Part shown: positions 17,768 through 27,020 of the stretch, piece by piece
Numbering within the stretch: position 1 is the stretch's first letter
How the letters are laid out: the number at the start of each line of letters is the position of its first letter
Assembly: GCF_001070715.1 (NCBI RefSeq)
Contig: NZ_JVRR01000126.1
Span: 1 to 64,000 of the forward strand
DNA: 64,000 nt
Origin: Streptococcus pseudopneumoniae
Lineage (GTDB): Bacteria; Bacillota; Bacilli; Lactobacillales; Streptococcaceae
Direction: 5' to 3'
Made by a program: the position numbers and the translations under genes
Notes under the pieces: generated by a model
What the model was told of the DNA's origin: nothing
What the model saw: only the letters and a program-made list of their open reading frames with translations
Database searches by the model: none

Positions 17768-18934
17768 TTAAAGGATTTTATCGGCTCTGTCCACTGTAAA
17801 GAGGGCCACAGTCATCAGGATATCGACGAGTAAGAGGGCAGCTACAGCTGGCACCCAAGAGTGGAACAGGTCAAAACTGTAACCAAAGAGGGTCGGCCCA
17901 AAGGCTGCTAGGATATAGCCTCCTGTTTGAGATAAACCAGACAATTGGGCAGTCTTTTCAGGGGCGCTTGTCTTGAGTGAAAAGTTGACCATGAGATAAG
18001 GGAAGAGGGCGCTTGTTGCGGTTCCGATGAGGAGATGGATGGCAAGCCAGTAAAAGAAATTACCGACTGGGAAAAAGAGCATGGAAATGCCGACCACACC
18101 AGCTAGTGAGACCAGGGTGAGCATGAGCTGACGGTTGCGAGTTGACAAGCTGGTTGTCAGGCTTGGGATGGTCATTGAAAAAGGAATGCTAATCAGAGAG
18201 AAGATAGAAGTCAGCAAGCCAGCTTCGTGACTGGATAGGCCTGCATGGATGGCCATAGTAGGTAGCCAGGTCATAGCGGTGTAAAAGAGCAAGGATTGAA
18301 AACCTGCAAAGACAATAATTGCCCAGACCTGTTTATTATGCATGACCTTTGTTTGGCTTTTTTGTTTGGTTTGTGGAGCCAGTCTGTGATTATAGCGGTG
18401 ATTAGGCAGCCAGACCAAAAAGGTTGCTAGGCAGAGCAGGGTGAGGAGGATGATAAGCCCTTTCCAAGAACTGGCTTGTGTAATAGGAACAGCCAGATAG
18501 GAGGCCAGAGCCGTTGCAATCCCCATAGAGGTTACATATAAGGTGGTCAGAAAACCAATCTTCTTTGGTTGATTGGCTTGGATAAGACTAGGAAGCAGCA
18601 CATTGATGACTGCGATACTTGCCCCAACCATCAAGGTTCCTAGATAGAGCAGGGGCAGATTGATTAGTCGAATGAGAGAACCGATGGTCAAGAAGAAAAG
18701 GCTGTAGGTAAAGAGATGCTCCAAGCCGATTTTCTGAGCCAGTCGGGTAGAAAATGGTGAAAAGAGGGTAAACATAAGGAGAGGCAGGCTGGTCAGGACA
18801 CCAAGCGAACTAACTTCTACTCCCAGCCCTTGCGAAATATCTCCCAATATAATGGGTAAAACAGTAAAAGGAGTCCGCAAGGAAACACCAATTAGTATAA
18901 TACCTGGAACAAAAAAGAGTGATTGCTTTTTCAT
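17768..18934 (-). CDS. MFS transporter, CynX/NimT-like
   Basis: 388 residues with twelve hydrophobic helices and the CynX/NimT-type N-terminus (PGIILIGVSLRTPFTVLPIIL). The family exports or imports small solutes such as cyanate or 2-nitroimidazole; no substrate can be inferred here. The start is preceded by AGAGG. A strong minus-strand promoter lies just upstream at 18970-18998. It is monocistronic with its own terminator. Confidence 0.82.
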   Translation of the reverse strand: MKKQSLFFVPGIILIGVSLRTPFTVLPIILGDISQGLGVEVSSLGVLTSLPLLMFTLFSPFSTRLAQKIGLEHLFTYSLFFLTIGSLIRLINLPLLYLGTLMVGASIAVINVLLPSLIQANQPKKIGFLTTLYVTSMGIATALASYLAVPITQASSWKGLIILLTLLCLATFLVWLPNHRYNHRLAPQTKQKSQTKVMHNKQVWAIIVFAGFQSLLFYTAMTWLPTMAIHAGLSSHEAGLLTSIFSLISIPFSMTIPSLTTSLSTRNRQLMLTLVSLAGVVGISMLFFPVGNFFYWLAIHLLIGTATSALFPYLMVNFSLKTSAPEKTAQLSGLSQTGGYILAAFGPTLFGYSFDLFHSWVPAVAALLLVDILMTVALFTVDRADKIL

Positions 18935-18969
18935 ATAATACCTCTTCTAGTTGATTTTAATAACAGCTT

Positions 18970-18998
18970 ATTTTAAGGCTTTTTCACTATAATGTCAA
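18970..18998 (-). promoter_or_regulatory. Promoter of the CynX-type transporter
   Basis: On the minus strand TTGACA (18993-18998), a 17-bp spacer and TAAAAT (18970-18975). Confidence 0.75.
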
Positions 18999-19088
18999 GT
19001 AAGGTTTCTGGCTTTCAAGATAAAAATGGGAAAGTCTTGAAAATTATGATAAAATAGTGGAAGGAAATCTATACATTGGAGAAAAACT

Positions 19089-19919
19089 GTGTCTGAAAAG
19101 CAAAAAATCAGCGTATTGATGTCGGTCTATATCAAGGAAAATCCGACATTTTTAAAGGATGCTATTGAGAGTGTTCAAAATCAGACCCTGAAACCGAGCG
19201 AATTGGTTCTGGTTGAGGATGGGCCTTTGACACCTGAGCTCTATCAGGTATTAGACCAGCTTGAAGCGGAGTCTGATATTCCAGTGAAACGCTATCCTCT
19301 TGAGCAGAATCAAGGTTTGGGTCTGGCTCTTCGACAGGGTGTTTTGCGGTGTCAGTATGATATTATTGCCCGTATGGATACGGATGATATAGCAGTTCCA
19401 GATCGTTTTGAGAAACAGGTTCAGCTAATGGAGAAGGACAAGCTCGACCTATTAGGTGGACATATTGCAGAGTTTATTGACAATCCTGATGAGATTGTTT
19501 CTTACCGTCGTGTTCCAACTCAGCATGCAGATATTGTAGCTTATCAAAGGATGAGAAGTGCCTTTAACCACATGACTGTCATGTTCAAGAAGGACATGGT
19601 TCTCAAGGCAGGCAACTATGAGGATGGCCTTTATATGGAGGATGACCTCCTCTGGCTCAATATGATTGCTGCAGGAGCCAAGACTGGAAATCTGGATCAA
19701 ATCTTGTGTCAGGTTCGTGTTGGAGCAGGGATGTTTGAGCGTCGTGGGGGACTGCGTTACCTTAAACTCTATCGTCAGGCTCGTCAGCGCATGCTGAACC
19801 GAGGGCAAATTTCTTACATGGAGTATGCCAAGAGTGTTGCCATTCAGATGGTTGTTGCTCTTTGTCCAGGATTTGTCCGACAGTTTATTTTTATGAAACT
19901 GTTACGAAAAAGCAAGTAA
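19089..19919 (+). CDS. Family 2 glycosyltransferase
   Basis: 276 residues starting with GTG at 19089 (GGAG 7 nt upstream). A GT-A fold is shown by ISVLMSVYIKENPTFLKDAIESVQNQ at the N-terminus and the nucleotide-sugar/metal motif IARMDTDDIAVPDRF (about residue 93-107). EDGLYMEDDLLW may carry the base. The protein is soluble but has a slightly hydrophobic C-terminus. It is followed 85 bp later by a CapD-like epimerase, suggesting a role in a surface polysaccharide or glycan. The sugar is unknown. Confidence 0.88.
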   Translation: MSEKQKISVLMSVYIKENPTFLKDAIESVQNQTLKPSELVLVEDGPLTPELYQVLDQLEAESDIPVKRYPLEQNQGLGLALRQGVLRCQYDIIARMDTDDIAVPDRFEKQVQLMEKDKLDLLGGHIAEFIDNPDEIVSYRRVPTQHADIVAYQRMRSAFNHMTVMFKKDMVLKAGNYEDGLYMEDDLLWLNMIAAGAKTGNLDQILCQVRVGAGMFERRGGLRYLKLYRQARQRMLNRGQISYMEYAKSVAIQMVVALCPGFVRQFIFMKLLRKSK

Positions 19920-20004
19920 AAGATTGTAGCAAATCGTAAACTGGATAAAAAGTGTTATAATAACAATATAAATATCCAGCTCTTTTAAGGAGGAGTAAAT
20001 TTCT

Positions 20005-21855
20005 ATGAATAAAAAACTCACAGATTATGTGATTGATCTGGTGGAAATTTTAAATAAACAACAAAAACAAGTCTTCTGGGGCATATTTGATATTTTCAGT
20101 ATGGTGGTTTCCATCATTGTATCTTATATCTTATTTTACGGACTAATTAACCCAGCACCTGTTGACTACATTATCTATACGAGTTTGGCCTTCTTGTTTT
20201 ATCAATTGATGATTGCATTTTGGGGCTTGAACGCTAGTATCAGTCGTTACAGCAAGATCACAGATTTTATGAAAATCTTTTTTGGTGTGACTGCCAGCAG
20301 TGTCTTGTCATATAGTATCTGCTATGCCTTCTTGCCACTCTTCTCCATCCGTTTCATCATTCTCTTTATCTTGTTGAGTACTTTCTTGATTTTATTGCCA
20401 CGGATTACTTGGCAGTTAATCTACTCTAGACGCAAAAAAGGCAGTGGTGATGGAGAACACCGTCGGACCTTCTTGATCGGTGCTGGTGATGGCGGAGCCC
20501 TCTTTATGGATAGCTACCAACATCCAACCAGTGATTTGGAACTGGTCGGTATTTTGGATAAGGACGCTAAGAAAAAGGGCCAAAAACTTGGTGGAATCCC
20601 TGTTTTGGGTTCATATGATGATCTGCCTGAATTAGCCAAACGCCACCAAATCGAGCGTGTTATCGTTGCGATTCCGTCGCTGGATCCGTCAGAATATGAA
20701 CGTATTTTGCAGATGTGTAATAAGCTGGGTGTCAAATGTTACAAGATGCCTAAAGTTGAAACTGTTGTTCAAGGCCTTCACCAAGCAGGTGGAGGCTTCC
20801 AGAAGATTGATATCACAGACCTTTTGGGTCGTCAGGAAATTCGTCTTGACGAGTCGCGTCTGGGTGCAGAACTGACAGGTAAGACAATCTTGGTTACAGG
20901 TGCTGGAGGTTCAATCGGTTCTGAAATCTGTCGCCAAGTTAGCCGCTTCAATCCTGAACGCATCGTCTTGCTCGGTCATGGGGAAAATTCAATATACCTT
21001 GTTTATCATGAATTGATTCGCAAGTTCCAAGGGATTGATTATGTACCAGTTATTGCCGATATTCAAGACTATGATCGTTTGTTGCAAGTCTTTGAGCAGT
21101 ACAAGCCAGCTATTGTTTATCATGCGGCTGCTCACAAGCACGTTCCTATGATGGAGCGCAATCCAAAAGAAGCCTTCAAAAACAATATCCGTGGAACCTA
21201 CAATGTTGCTAGAGCTGTTGATGAAGCTAAAGTACCTAAGATGGTTATGATTTCGACAGATAAGGCGGTCAATCCACCCAATGTTATGGGAGCAACCAAG
21301 CGTGTGGCTGAGTTGATTGTCACTGGTTTTAACCAACGTAGCCAATCAACCTACTGTGCAGTTCGTTTTGGGAATGTTCTTGGTAGCCGTGGTAGTGTCA
21401 TTCCAGTCTTTGAACGTCAGATTGCTGAAGGTGGGCCTGTAACGGTCACAGACTTCCGCATGACCCGTTACTTTATGACCATTCCAGAAGCTAGCCGTCT
21501 GGTTATCCATGCTGGTGCTTATGCCAAGGATGGAGAAGTCTTTATCCTTGATATGGGCAAACCAGTCAAGATTTATGACTTGGCCAAGAAAATGGTCCTT
21601 CTAAGTGGCCACACCGAAAGCGAAATTCCAATCGTTGAAGTTGGAATCCGTCCAGGTGAAAAACTCTACGAAGAGCTCTTGGTATCAACCGAACTGGTTG
21701 ATAATCAAGTTATGGATAAAATTTTCGTTGGTAAGGTTAATGTCATGCCCCTAGAAGCCATCAATCAAAAGATTGAAGAGTTCCGAACTCTCAGTGGAGA
21801 TGAATTGAAGCAAGCCATTATCGCCTTTGCCAATCAAACAACCCACGTTGAATAA
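20005..21855 (+). CDS. CapD-like membrane nucleoside-diphosphate-sugar epimerase/dehydratase
   Basis: 616 residues: four hydrophobic helices (about residues 20-135), a first Rossmann domain (FLIGAGDGGALFMDSY, about 150), and a catalytic short-chain dehydrogenase-like domain from about 290 with ILVTGAGGSIGSEICRQ and the HAAAHKHVPMME segment. This is the layout of CapD/WbpM/FlaA1-type UDP-sugar 4,6-dehydratases used for capsule and glycoprotein sugars. Expression probably starts from TGTTATAAT at 19953-19961. The gene ends at a bidirectional terminator. Confidence 0.9.
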   Translation: MNKKLTDYVIDLVEILNKQQKQVFWGIFDIFSMVVSIIVSYILFYGLINPAPVDYIIYTSLAFLFYQLMIAFWGLNASISRYSKITDFMKIFFGVTASSVLSYSICYAFLPLFSIRFIILFILLSTFLILLPRITWQLIYSRRKKGSGDGEHRRTFLIGAGDGGALFMDSYQHPTSDLELVGILDKDAKKKGQKLGGIPVLGSYDDLPELAKRHQIERVIVAIPSLDPSEYERILQMCNKLGVKCYKMPKVETVVQGLHQAGGGFQKIDITDLLGRQEIRLDESRLGAELTGKTILVTGAGGSIGSEICRQVSRFNPERIVLLGHGENSIYLVYHELIRKFQGIDYVPVIADIQDYDRLLQVFEQYKPAIVYHAAAHKHVPMMERNPKEAFKNNIRGTYNVARAVDEAKVPKMVMISTDKAVNPPNVMGATKRVAELIVTGFNQRSQSTYCAVRFGNVLGSRGSVIPVFERQIAEGGPVTVTDFRMTRYFMTIPEASRLVIHAGAYAKDGEVFILDMGKPVKIYDLAKKMVLLSGHTESEIPIVEVGIRPGEKLYEELLVSTELVDNQVMDKIFVGKVNVMPLEAINQKIEEFRTLSGDELKQAIIAFANQTTHVE

Positions 21856-21861
21856 AAAAGA

Positions 21862-21914
21862 AAAGCGCATATTATCAAGTTGTTCATAAGAACCTTGCTA
21901 ATATGCGTTTTGTT
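21862..21914. terminator. Bidirectional terminator between the CapD-like gene and the HAD gene
   Basis: A long stem (AAAAGCGCATATTA..CAAG with CTTGCTAATATGCGTTTT) is flanked by A residues on the left and T residues on the right, and serves the convergent genes. Confidence 0.8.
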
Positions 21915-21966
21915 ATGTATAGATTGCCTCATTTTCTTCTGAAATGGAGTTGTTGCCCAGTCTATG

Positions 21967-22599
21967 TTATTGAAAATACTCCAAAACTTCTAAGGGTTTG
22001 TGGGCGATATAATCAGGCTGATAGTTTAGTAGATCTGCTTGCTCTCCAAATCCCCAAGTGACGGCCAATTTCTGAATGCCTGTTTCTTGAGCTCCCAGCA
22101 TATCAAACTTGGTATCTCCGATGATGATGGCTTGTTCTGGTGCTAGTTGATGTGTCTGCAAGGCTTGGCGAATGACATCTGCTTTATGGGGTGCTTCAGG
22201 GCTGGAACCATAAATGCCATCAAAGAAATGATAGATTCCCAAGTTTTTAGTCATGTCTTGAGCGATTGGAGTATTCTTTGTAGTGGTGATATAAAGAGGG
22301 TAATTGCTCGATAACTTCTCAAGCAAGTCTACAATCTGAGGGAAAAGTTGAGCTTCATAGATGCCTTTTTCCTTGTAGTAAGATCGGTATATCTGCACAG
22401 CCTCAGAAATTTGTTCTTTGTTCAGGCAGGTCGCAAAACTACTTTCAAGGGGCGGTCCCATAAAACCACGAATCGTTTTGGCATCAGGGCTAGGCACCCC
22501 TAGCTCTTTAAAGGTATGGGTAAAGGCATTGTGAATCCCGATAGAACTGTCAACGAGGGTTCCATCCAGATCGAAAAAGATCGCTGTGATAGAGGTCAT
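21967..22599 (-). CDS. HAD-superfamily hydrolase (phosphoglycolate phosphatase-like)
   Basis: 210 residues with HAD motif I FFDLDGTLVDSS near the start, an alpha-helical cap, motif II at YITTTKNT, and motif IV IIIGDTKFDMLGA. These place it with PGP-like phosphatases (subfamily I). It begins 21 nt after sdaAA on the same strand and probably belongs to the sda operon. Substrate unknown. Confidence 0.85.
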   Translation of the reverse strand: MTSITAIFFDLDGTLVDSSIGIHNAFTHTFKELGVPSPDAKTIRGFMGPPLESSFATCLNKEQISEAVQIYRSYYKEKGIYEAQLFPQIVDLLEKLSSNYPLYITTTKNTPIAQDMTKNLGIYHFFDGIYGSSPEAPHKADVIRQALQTHQLAPEQAIIIGDTKFDMLGAQETGIQKLAVTWGFGEQADLLNYQPDYIAHKPLEVLEYFQ

Positions 22600-22620
22600 G
22601 GTTTCTCCTATTTTGATAAG

Positions 22621-23493
22621 TTATTCTCCGAAAATTTCTTTTTGGAGGCGACGACCAGTAGGGGTGGCAGCGAGTCCACCTTCAGCTGTTTCACGAAAGG
22701 CAGTTGGCATGCTTGCTCCTACTTGGTACATGGCATCGATAACTTCATCCACAGGAATTTTAGATTCGATACCTGCCAGGGCCATGTCTGCTGCGATGAA
22801 GGCAAAGCTAGCTCCCATGGCATTACGTTTAACACAGGGAACTTCGACCAAACCTGCAACAGGGTCACAGATGAGGCCTAGCATATTTTTAATGACAAAG
22901 GCAATAGCTTGACTGGCCTGATAGGGTGTTCCACCAGCAGCTAGAGTCAAGGCGGCGGCACTCATAGCAGAGGCAGAGCCGACTTCGGCCTGACAGCCAC
23001 CTTCAGCACCTGAGATAGAGGCGTTGTTTGCGATGACTAGTCCAAAGGCACCGGCAGCAAAGAGGAAATCTAGCTGTTGCTCGTGGCTGAGGTCTAATTT
23101 TTCAATAGCAGCAGTGAGAACTGAGGGCAGACAGCCAGCACTTCCTGCGGTAGGAGTGGCACAAACCAAGCCCATTTTAGCATTGTGTTCATTGACTGCA
23201 ATGGCATTTCGGGCAGCAGAGAGAATCGTGTAATCTGACAGAGTTTTTCCGTTTTTGATGTAGTGATCCAATTTGGCAGCATCTCCACCTGTCAGGCCAC
23301 TACGAGATTTATTTTTATTGAGGCCAAGTTGGACAGAGGCTTTCATGACTTCCAGATTGCGTTCCATGAGAAGGAGGACTTCTTCACGTTCGCGACCTGT
23401 CAATTCAAACTCTGTTGTAATCATGAGTTCTGCGACATTTCCTTGAAAGTCTAGTTCTGCCTGCTCGACCAATTCTTTGATAGAATAAAACAT
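22621..23493 (-). CDS. sdaAA: L-serine dehydratase, iron-sulfur-dependent, alpha subunit
   Basis: 290 residues of the Gram-positive SDH alpha type. Conserved Gly/Ser/Cys segments are CATPTAGSAGCLPSV, GCQAEVGSASAMSAAA and GLICDPVAGLVEVPCVKRN, whose cysteines bind the 4Fe-4S cluster. With the beta subunit it deaminates L-serine to pyruvate and ammonia. It starts 8 nt after sdaAB, so the two are co-translated in stoichiometric amounts. Confidence 0.93.
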   Translation of the reverse strand: MFYSIKELVEQAELDFQGNVAELMITTEFELTGREREEVLLLMERNLEVMKASVQLGLNKNKSRSGLTGGDAAKLDHYIKNGKTLSDYTILSAARNAIAVNEHNAKMGLVCATPTAGSAGCLPSVLTAAIEKLDLSHEQQLDFLFAAGAFGLVIANNASISGAEGGCQAEVGSASAMSAAALTLAAGGTPYQASQAIAFVIKNMLGLICDPVAGLVEVPCVKRNAMGASFAFIAADMALAGIESKIPVDEVIDAMYQVGASMPTAFRETAEGGLAATPTGRRLQKEIFGE

Positions 23494-23501
23494 GCTTCCT
23501 C

Positions 23502-24173
23502 CTATTTAAAGAAATTGACATTGTGGAGATGAGGGATTTTTCGAATTTCTTCGATAGCCTCATCACAGTTGCGACTGTCAACTTCGATAATCATAATGGC
23601 TTTTTCACCAGCTTTTTCACGAGTGACATTCATCTGGGCGATATTGATACCATAGCGGGAAAGCGCCTCTGTTACGAGGGCAATCATACCTGGAATATCT
23701 TGATGAACAATGATGATAGTCGGTGTATTCATATTGAGAGAGACGGCAAAGCCATTGAGTTCGGTTACCTGAATATTTCCTCCACCGATTGAAATACCAG
23801 TCACGCTGATGGTTTTGTGAGCATTTTTGACGGTAATTTTAGTGGTGTTTGGGTGAGGGGCATTGCTGTCTTTCTGAATGGTCCAGACAATCTTGATACC
23901 ACGCTTGTGGGCAATCTCCAGACTATTTGGAATTTCAGGATCATCTGTATCCATGCCTAAAATACCAGCAACAAGGGCTAGGTCTGTTCCGTGACCACGA
24001 TAGGTCTTGGCAAATGAGTTAAAAAGTTGGAATTCAACTTCTGTCGGAGTATCATCAAAAATGGAAGAGACAATTTTCCCAATACGAACAGCACCAGCGG
24101 TATGGCTACTAGATGGGCCAATCATAACTGGTCCGATGATATCAAAGACAGATTGAAAACGAAGTGATTTCAT
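23502..24173 (-). CDS. sdaAB: L-serine dehydratase, iron-sulfur-dependent, beta subunit
   Basis: 223 residues: the SDH beta domain (SVFDIIGPVMIGPSSSHTAGAVRIGK) and a C-terminal ACT-like domain (about 145-215, TPTIIIVHQDIPGMIALVTEAL) that may sense serine. First gene of the minus-strand sdaAB-sdaAA-HAD group. A TGATATAAT extended -10 lies at 24204-24211 on the minus strand. Confidence 0.93.
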   Translation of the reverse strand: MKSLRFQSVFDIIGPVMIGPSSSHTAGAVRIGKIVSSIFDDTPTEVEFQLFNSFAKTYRGHGTDLALVAGILGMDTDDPEIPNSLEIAHKRGIKIVWTIQKDSNAPHPNTTKITVKNAHKTISVTGISIGGGNIQVTELNGFAVSLNMNTPTIIIVHQDIPGMIALVTEALSRYGINIAQMNVTREKAGEKAIMIIEVDSRNCDEAIEEIRKIPHLHNVNFFK

Positions 24174-24329
24174 CAGTTTCCCCTTATAAAAATTCTTATC
24201 TCTATTATATCAAAGAATGAGTATCTTGACTTTAATTGTGGATGAAAACCTTTCTAATACCTCAAATAGCATAAAAATAGTATCTTTTATGACAAAAAAC
24301 ACCTTATTTAGGGGAATAAAAAATAATTT

Positions 24330-24383
24330 TGTAATATTTCTACATAAAAGTGTCAAGAAACGGTAATATTTAAAAGGTATGAT
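24330..24383 (+). promoter_or_regulatory. Promoter region of the LysM protein with WalR/VicR-like half-sites
   Basis: TGTCAA-N5-GGTAAT at 24351-24367 and TGTAAT-N5-TACATA at 24330-24346 resemble the WalR/VicR repeat (TGTAAN-N5-TGTAAN) imperfectly. TATGAT at 24378-24383 is the likely -10. I recall that the pneumococcal homologue of this LysM gene is in the VicRK regulon. Confidence 0.5.
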
Positions 24384-24414
24384 AGAACTATAGAAAGAAG
24401 GAGAACTTTTAGAC

Positions 24415-25065
24415 ATGAAATCAACAACTAAAAAGATTAAAACAACTCTTGCAGGAGTAGCTGCCTTGTTTGCAGTATTTGCTCCATCATTTGTATCTGC
24501 TCAAGAATCATCAACTTACACTGTTAAAGAAGGTGATACACTTTCAGAAATCGCTGAAACTCACAATACAACTGTTGAGAAATTGGCAGAAAACAACCAC
24601 ATTGACAACATTCATTTGATTTATGTTGGTCAAGAGTTGGTTATCGATGGCCCTGTAGCACCAGCTGCAACACCAGCGCCAACTACTTATGCAGCACCAG
24701 CAGCTCAAGATGAAACTATTTCAGCTCCAGCAGCAGAAACTACAGAAGTAGCAGAAGAAGCAGCTCCAGTGGCAAGCACACCTGCAGCAGAAGAAACTGT
24801 TGCTGCAGCAGAAACTTCAGCACCAGCTGCAACTGTAAGCGGATCTGAAGCAGAAGCTAAAGAATGGATCGCTCAAAAAGAATCAGGCGGTAGCTACACA
24901 GCTACAAACGGACGTTACATCGGACGTTACCAATTGACAGATTCATACTTGAACGGTGACTACTCAGCTGAAAACCAAGAACGTGTAGCAGATGCCTACG
25001 TTGCAGGACGTTACGGTTCATGGACAGCCGCCAAAAACTTCTGGCTTAACAACGGCTGGTATTAA
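24415..25065 (+). CDS. Secreted LysM-domain cell-wall protein, transglycosylase-like C-terminus
   Basis: 216 residues with a Sec signal peptide (KTTLAGVAALFAVFAPSFVSAQ), one LysM domain (about 33-77, YTVKEGDTLSEIAETHN) that binds peptidoglycan, an Ala/Pro/Glu-rich linker, and a C-terminal domain (AKEWIAQKESGGSYTATNGRYIGRYQLT). The last part resembles small lysozyme/Rpf-like or IsaA-type transglycosylases, with Glu of KESGG as the candidate catalytic residue. GAAGGAG lies upstream of the start. It is monocistronic and probably controlled by VicR. Confidence 0.88.
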   Translation: MKSTTKKIKTTLAGVAALFAVFAPSFVSAQESSTYTVKEGDTLSEIAETHNTTVEKLAENNHIDNIHLIYVGQELVIDGPVAPAATPAPTTYAAPAAQDETISAPAAETTEVAEEAAPVASTPAAEETVAAAETSAPAATVSGSEAEAKEWIAQKESGGSYTATNGRYIGRYQLTDSYLNGDYSAENQERVADAYVAGRYGSWTAAKNFWLNNGWY

Positions 25066-25088
25066 GAACTAACGAACAGAATAATATG

Positions 25089-25118
25089 AAAAGGTCGAGG
25101 AACTCCCTCGACTTTTTA
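25089..25118. terminator. Terminator between the LysM gene and the Rgg-like gene
   Basis: GTCGAGG and CCTCGAC arms around AACTC, flanked by A and T runs. It can act on both convergent genes. Confidence 0.8.
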
Positions 25119-25979
25119 TCTTTTCTTCGATTGATAATAGATCTCCACTTCTTTTTTGAGATGAGACAGCATAGAAGTTTCCTCGGTCAGCTCCAGAAGG
25201 GAGAACCCTTTTTGGATAAGTCTAGCGTCATCCCTACAAATCCCGATACGGACATAGGCGATAGCCAAGCTATCATATTTTTTCTTTTTCTTGGCATCCT
25301 CTAGTAAAGTATCGCAGATTTGTTGGCATATGTTTTTATCTTGATTGTATAGATAGAGTGTGGAAAGGTTGAGTAGGATTGTCATTCGCAAGTCATATAA
25401 ATGTTGATAGTTTTTATAGATTTCCAAGCGTTGCAATATTTTTCCAGTGATGAGATGGAGGTGTTCAATGGGAAAACTGAAAAGAATGGTATTGAGGATT
25501 TTCAGGTCACTCTCATACCATGTATCTTGTTTTTCAATTTTTTCCCAAAGTTTTGTGATAGTCTGTTTTACTTGGTCTGACAGTTGCTCTGTACCATGTT
25601 GACGGATATGAATGACAATTTCCAGCATATCCCTTATTTCTTCTATAGGCAGGTCGTAGTGGGTTTTGAGATAGTCTTGGCATGTTTCAAAAAAATGAAC
25701 TAGACTACTACTACCAATTATAGAAGTCATATTGAGATAAGTTTGCATGATTTCTGTTCGTTGGCTCGGCTGATAGAGATGGCAGATGTAGTCAAACTCT
25801 TCAAAACTCATATTGATTTGACGGAGAAGAAATTCCATATTTTCATATTTTGGAGTTGCCTTGCCACTTTCAATCTTTGATAGGCTAGTTCTTGAGAGGA
25901 CATTTCCACAGACCTCTTCTTGAGTCAAGCCTTTTGATTCACGTATTTCTTTATAGACCTTTCCAAAATCATAACGCAT
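25116..25979 (-). CDS. Rgg/GadR/MutR-family transcriptional regulator
   Basis: 287 residues: an N-terminal helix-turn-helix (about 6-60, YKEIRESKGLTQEEVCGNVLSRTSLSKIESGKATPKYE) and a long alpha-helical repeat domain that in Rgg proteins binds peptide pheromones. GGAG is upstream of the ATG. The gene is divergent from an ABC exporter pair at 26160. The intergenic region has two near-identical 19-bp sites (25995-26013 and 26082-26100). No SHP-like peptide gene was found beside it. Confidence 0.85.
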   Translation of the reverse strand: MRYDFGKVYKEIRESKGLTQEEVCGNVLSRTSLSKIESGKATPKYENMEFLLRQINMSFEEFDYICHLYQPSQRTEIMQTYLNMTSIIGSSSLVHFFETCQDYLKTHYDLPIEEIRDMLEIVIHIRQHGTEQLSDQVKQTITKLWEKIEKQDTWYESDLKILNTILFSFPIEHLHLITGKILQRLEIYKNYQHLYDLRMTILLNLSTLYLYNQDKNICQQICDTLLEDAKKKKKYDSLAIAYVRIGICRDDARLIQKGFSLLELTEETSMLSHLKKEVEIYYQSKKR

Positions 25980-25994
25980 AATTTTCTCCTTTTC

Positions 25995-26013
25995 GTGAAA
26001 AAAGTTAACAAAT
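25995..26013. promoter_or_regulatory. Candidate Rgg operator copy 1
   Basis: GTGAAAAAAGTTAACAAAT. It lies close before the regulator gene, probably in its 5' leader, and matches copy 2 at 18 of 19 positions. Autoregulation is inferred. Confidence 0.55.
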
Positions 26014-26081
26014 AATAAAATCCAATTAAAAACATTGTATCATAATAACAGGAATAGTAAAAAAGAAAACTAAAATAATGT

Positions 26082-26129
26082 GTGAAAAAAGTTAACTAAT
26101 TTTAAAATAGAGTAAAGAAGAGGTATACT
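26082..26129 (+). promoter_or_regulatory. Candidate Rgg operator copy 2 and promoter of the ABC operon
   Basis: The 19-bp site GTGAAAAAAGTTAACTAAT (26082-26100) sits directly upstream of a weak -35 (TTTAAA, 26101-26106), a 17-bp spacer and TATACT (26124-26129). This is the usual position for an activator. Confidence 0.6.
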
Positions 26130-26159
26130 GTAGATACAAAATACAGGGAGGAATAAAAA

Positions 26160-27005
26160 ATGGAAGTTATAAATGTAAGTAAGCATTATGGTCATTCAAT
26201 CATTCTCAAAGATATAAATTTTGCACTTAACAAGGGTGAAATTGTTGGTCTAGTAGGGAGAAATGGAGTTGGTAAGAGTACGTTGATGAAAATTCTTGTT
26301 CAGAATAATCAACCGACTTCAGGGAATATTATAAGTAGTGATAATGTTGGGTATTTAATCGAAGAACCAAAATTATTTTTATCTAAAACAGGTTTAGAGA
26401 ATTTAAAATATTTGTCAAATTTATATGGTGTTGACTACAATCAAGAAAGATTTGGAAGTTTGATCCAAGAGTTAGATTTGACTCAGTCTATTAATAAAAA
26501 AGTAAAGACCTATTCTTTGGGTACAAAACAAAAATTAGCTTTGCTTCTAACTCTTGTTACGGAACCTGATATATTGATTTTAGATGAGCCGACTAATGGT
26601 TTAGATATTGAATCGTCACAAATAGTTTTAGCGGTTCTAAAAAATTTAGCTTTACATGAAAATGTGGGAATTTTAATATCGAGTCATAAATTAGAAGATA
26701 TTGAAGAAATTTGTGAGAGGGTTCTTTTCTTGGAGAACGGGCTTTTGACATTTCAAAAAGTAGGAAAAGATAGTCATAATTGCTTGTTTGAGATAGCTTT
26801 TTCATCAGCTACAGATAGAGACATTTTCATTACCAAACAAGAATTTGGGGATATTGTTCAGGCAGAGGGACTGAAAATTACTATGTCTGGTAATATTCAA
26901 AGTAGTGAGCTTTTTAAATTTTTTAATGAAAACTCTATTAAAGTAGTTGATTTTGAAACTAAAAAAGAGACGCTTAAAGATATTTATCTAAATCGTTCAA
27001 AATAA
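26160..27005 (+). CDS. ABC transporter ATP-binding protein (BcrA/bacteriocin-immunity type)
   Basis: 281 residues with Walker A GRNGVGKST, signature YSLGTKQKL (a degenerate LSGGQ as in BcrA-type ATPases), Walker B ILILDEPTNGLD and the switch His in SSHK. The variant signature and short C-terminal tail match ATPases of antimicrobial-peptide export or self-protection transporters. GGGAGGA precedes the start. It is followed 15 nt later by its permease. Confidence 0.88.
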   Translation: MEVINVSKHYGHSIILKDINFALNKGEIVGLVGRNGVGKSTLMKILVQNNQPTSGNIISSDNVGYLIEEPKLFLSKTGLENLKYLSNLYGVDYNQERFGSLIQELDLTQSINKKVKTYSLGTKQKLALLLTLVTEPDILILDEPTNGLDIESSQIVLAVLKNLALHENVGILISSHKLEDIEEICERVLFLENGLLTFQKVGKDSHNCLFEIAFSSATDRDIFITKQEFGDIVQAEGLKITMSGNIQSSELFKFFNENSIKVVDFETKKETLKDIYLNRSK

Positions 27006-27020
27006 AGGAAGGTTATAATC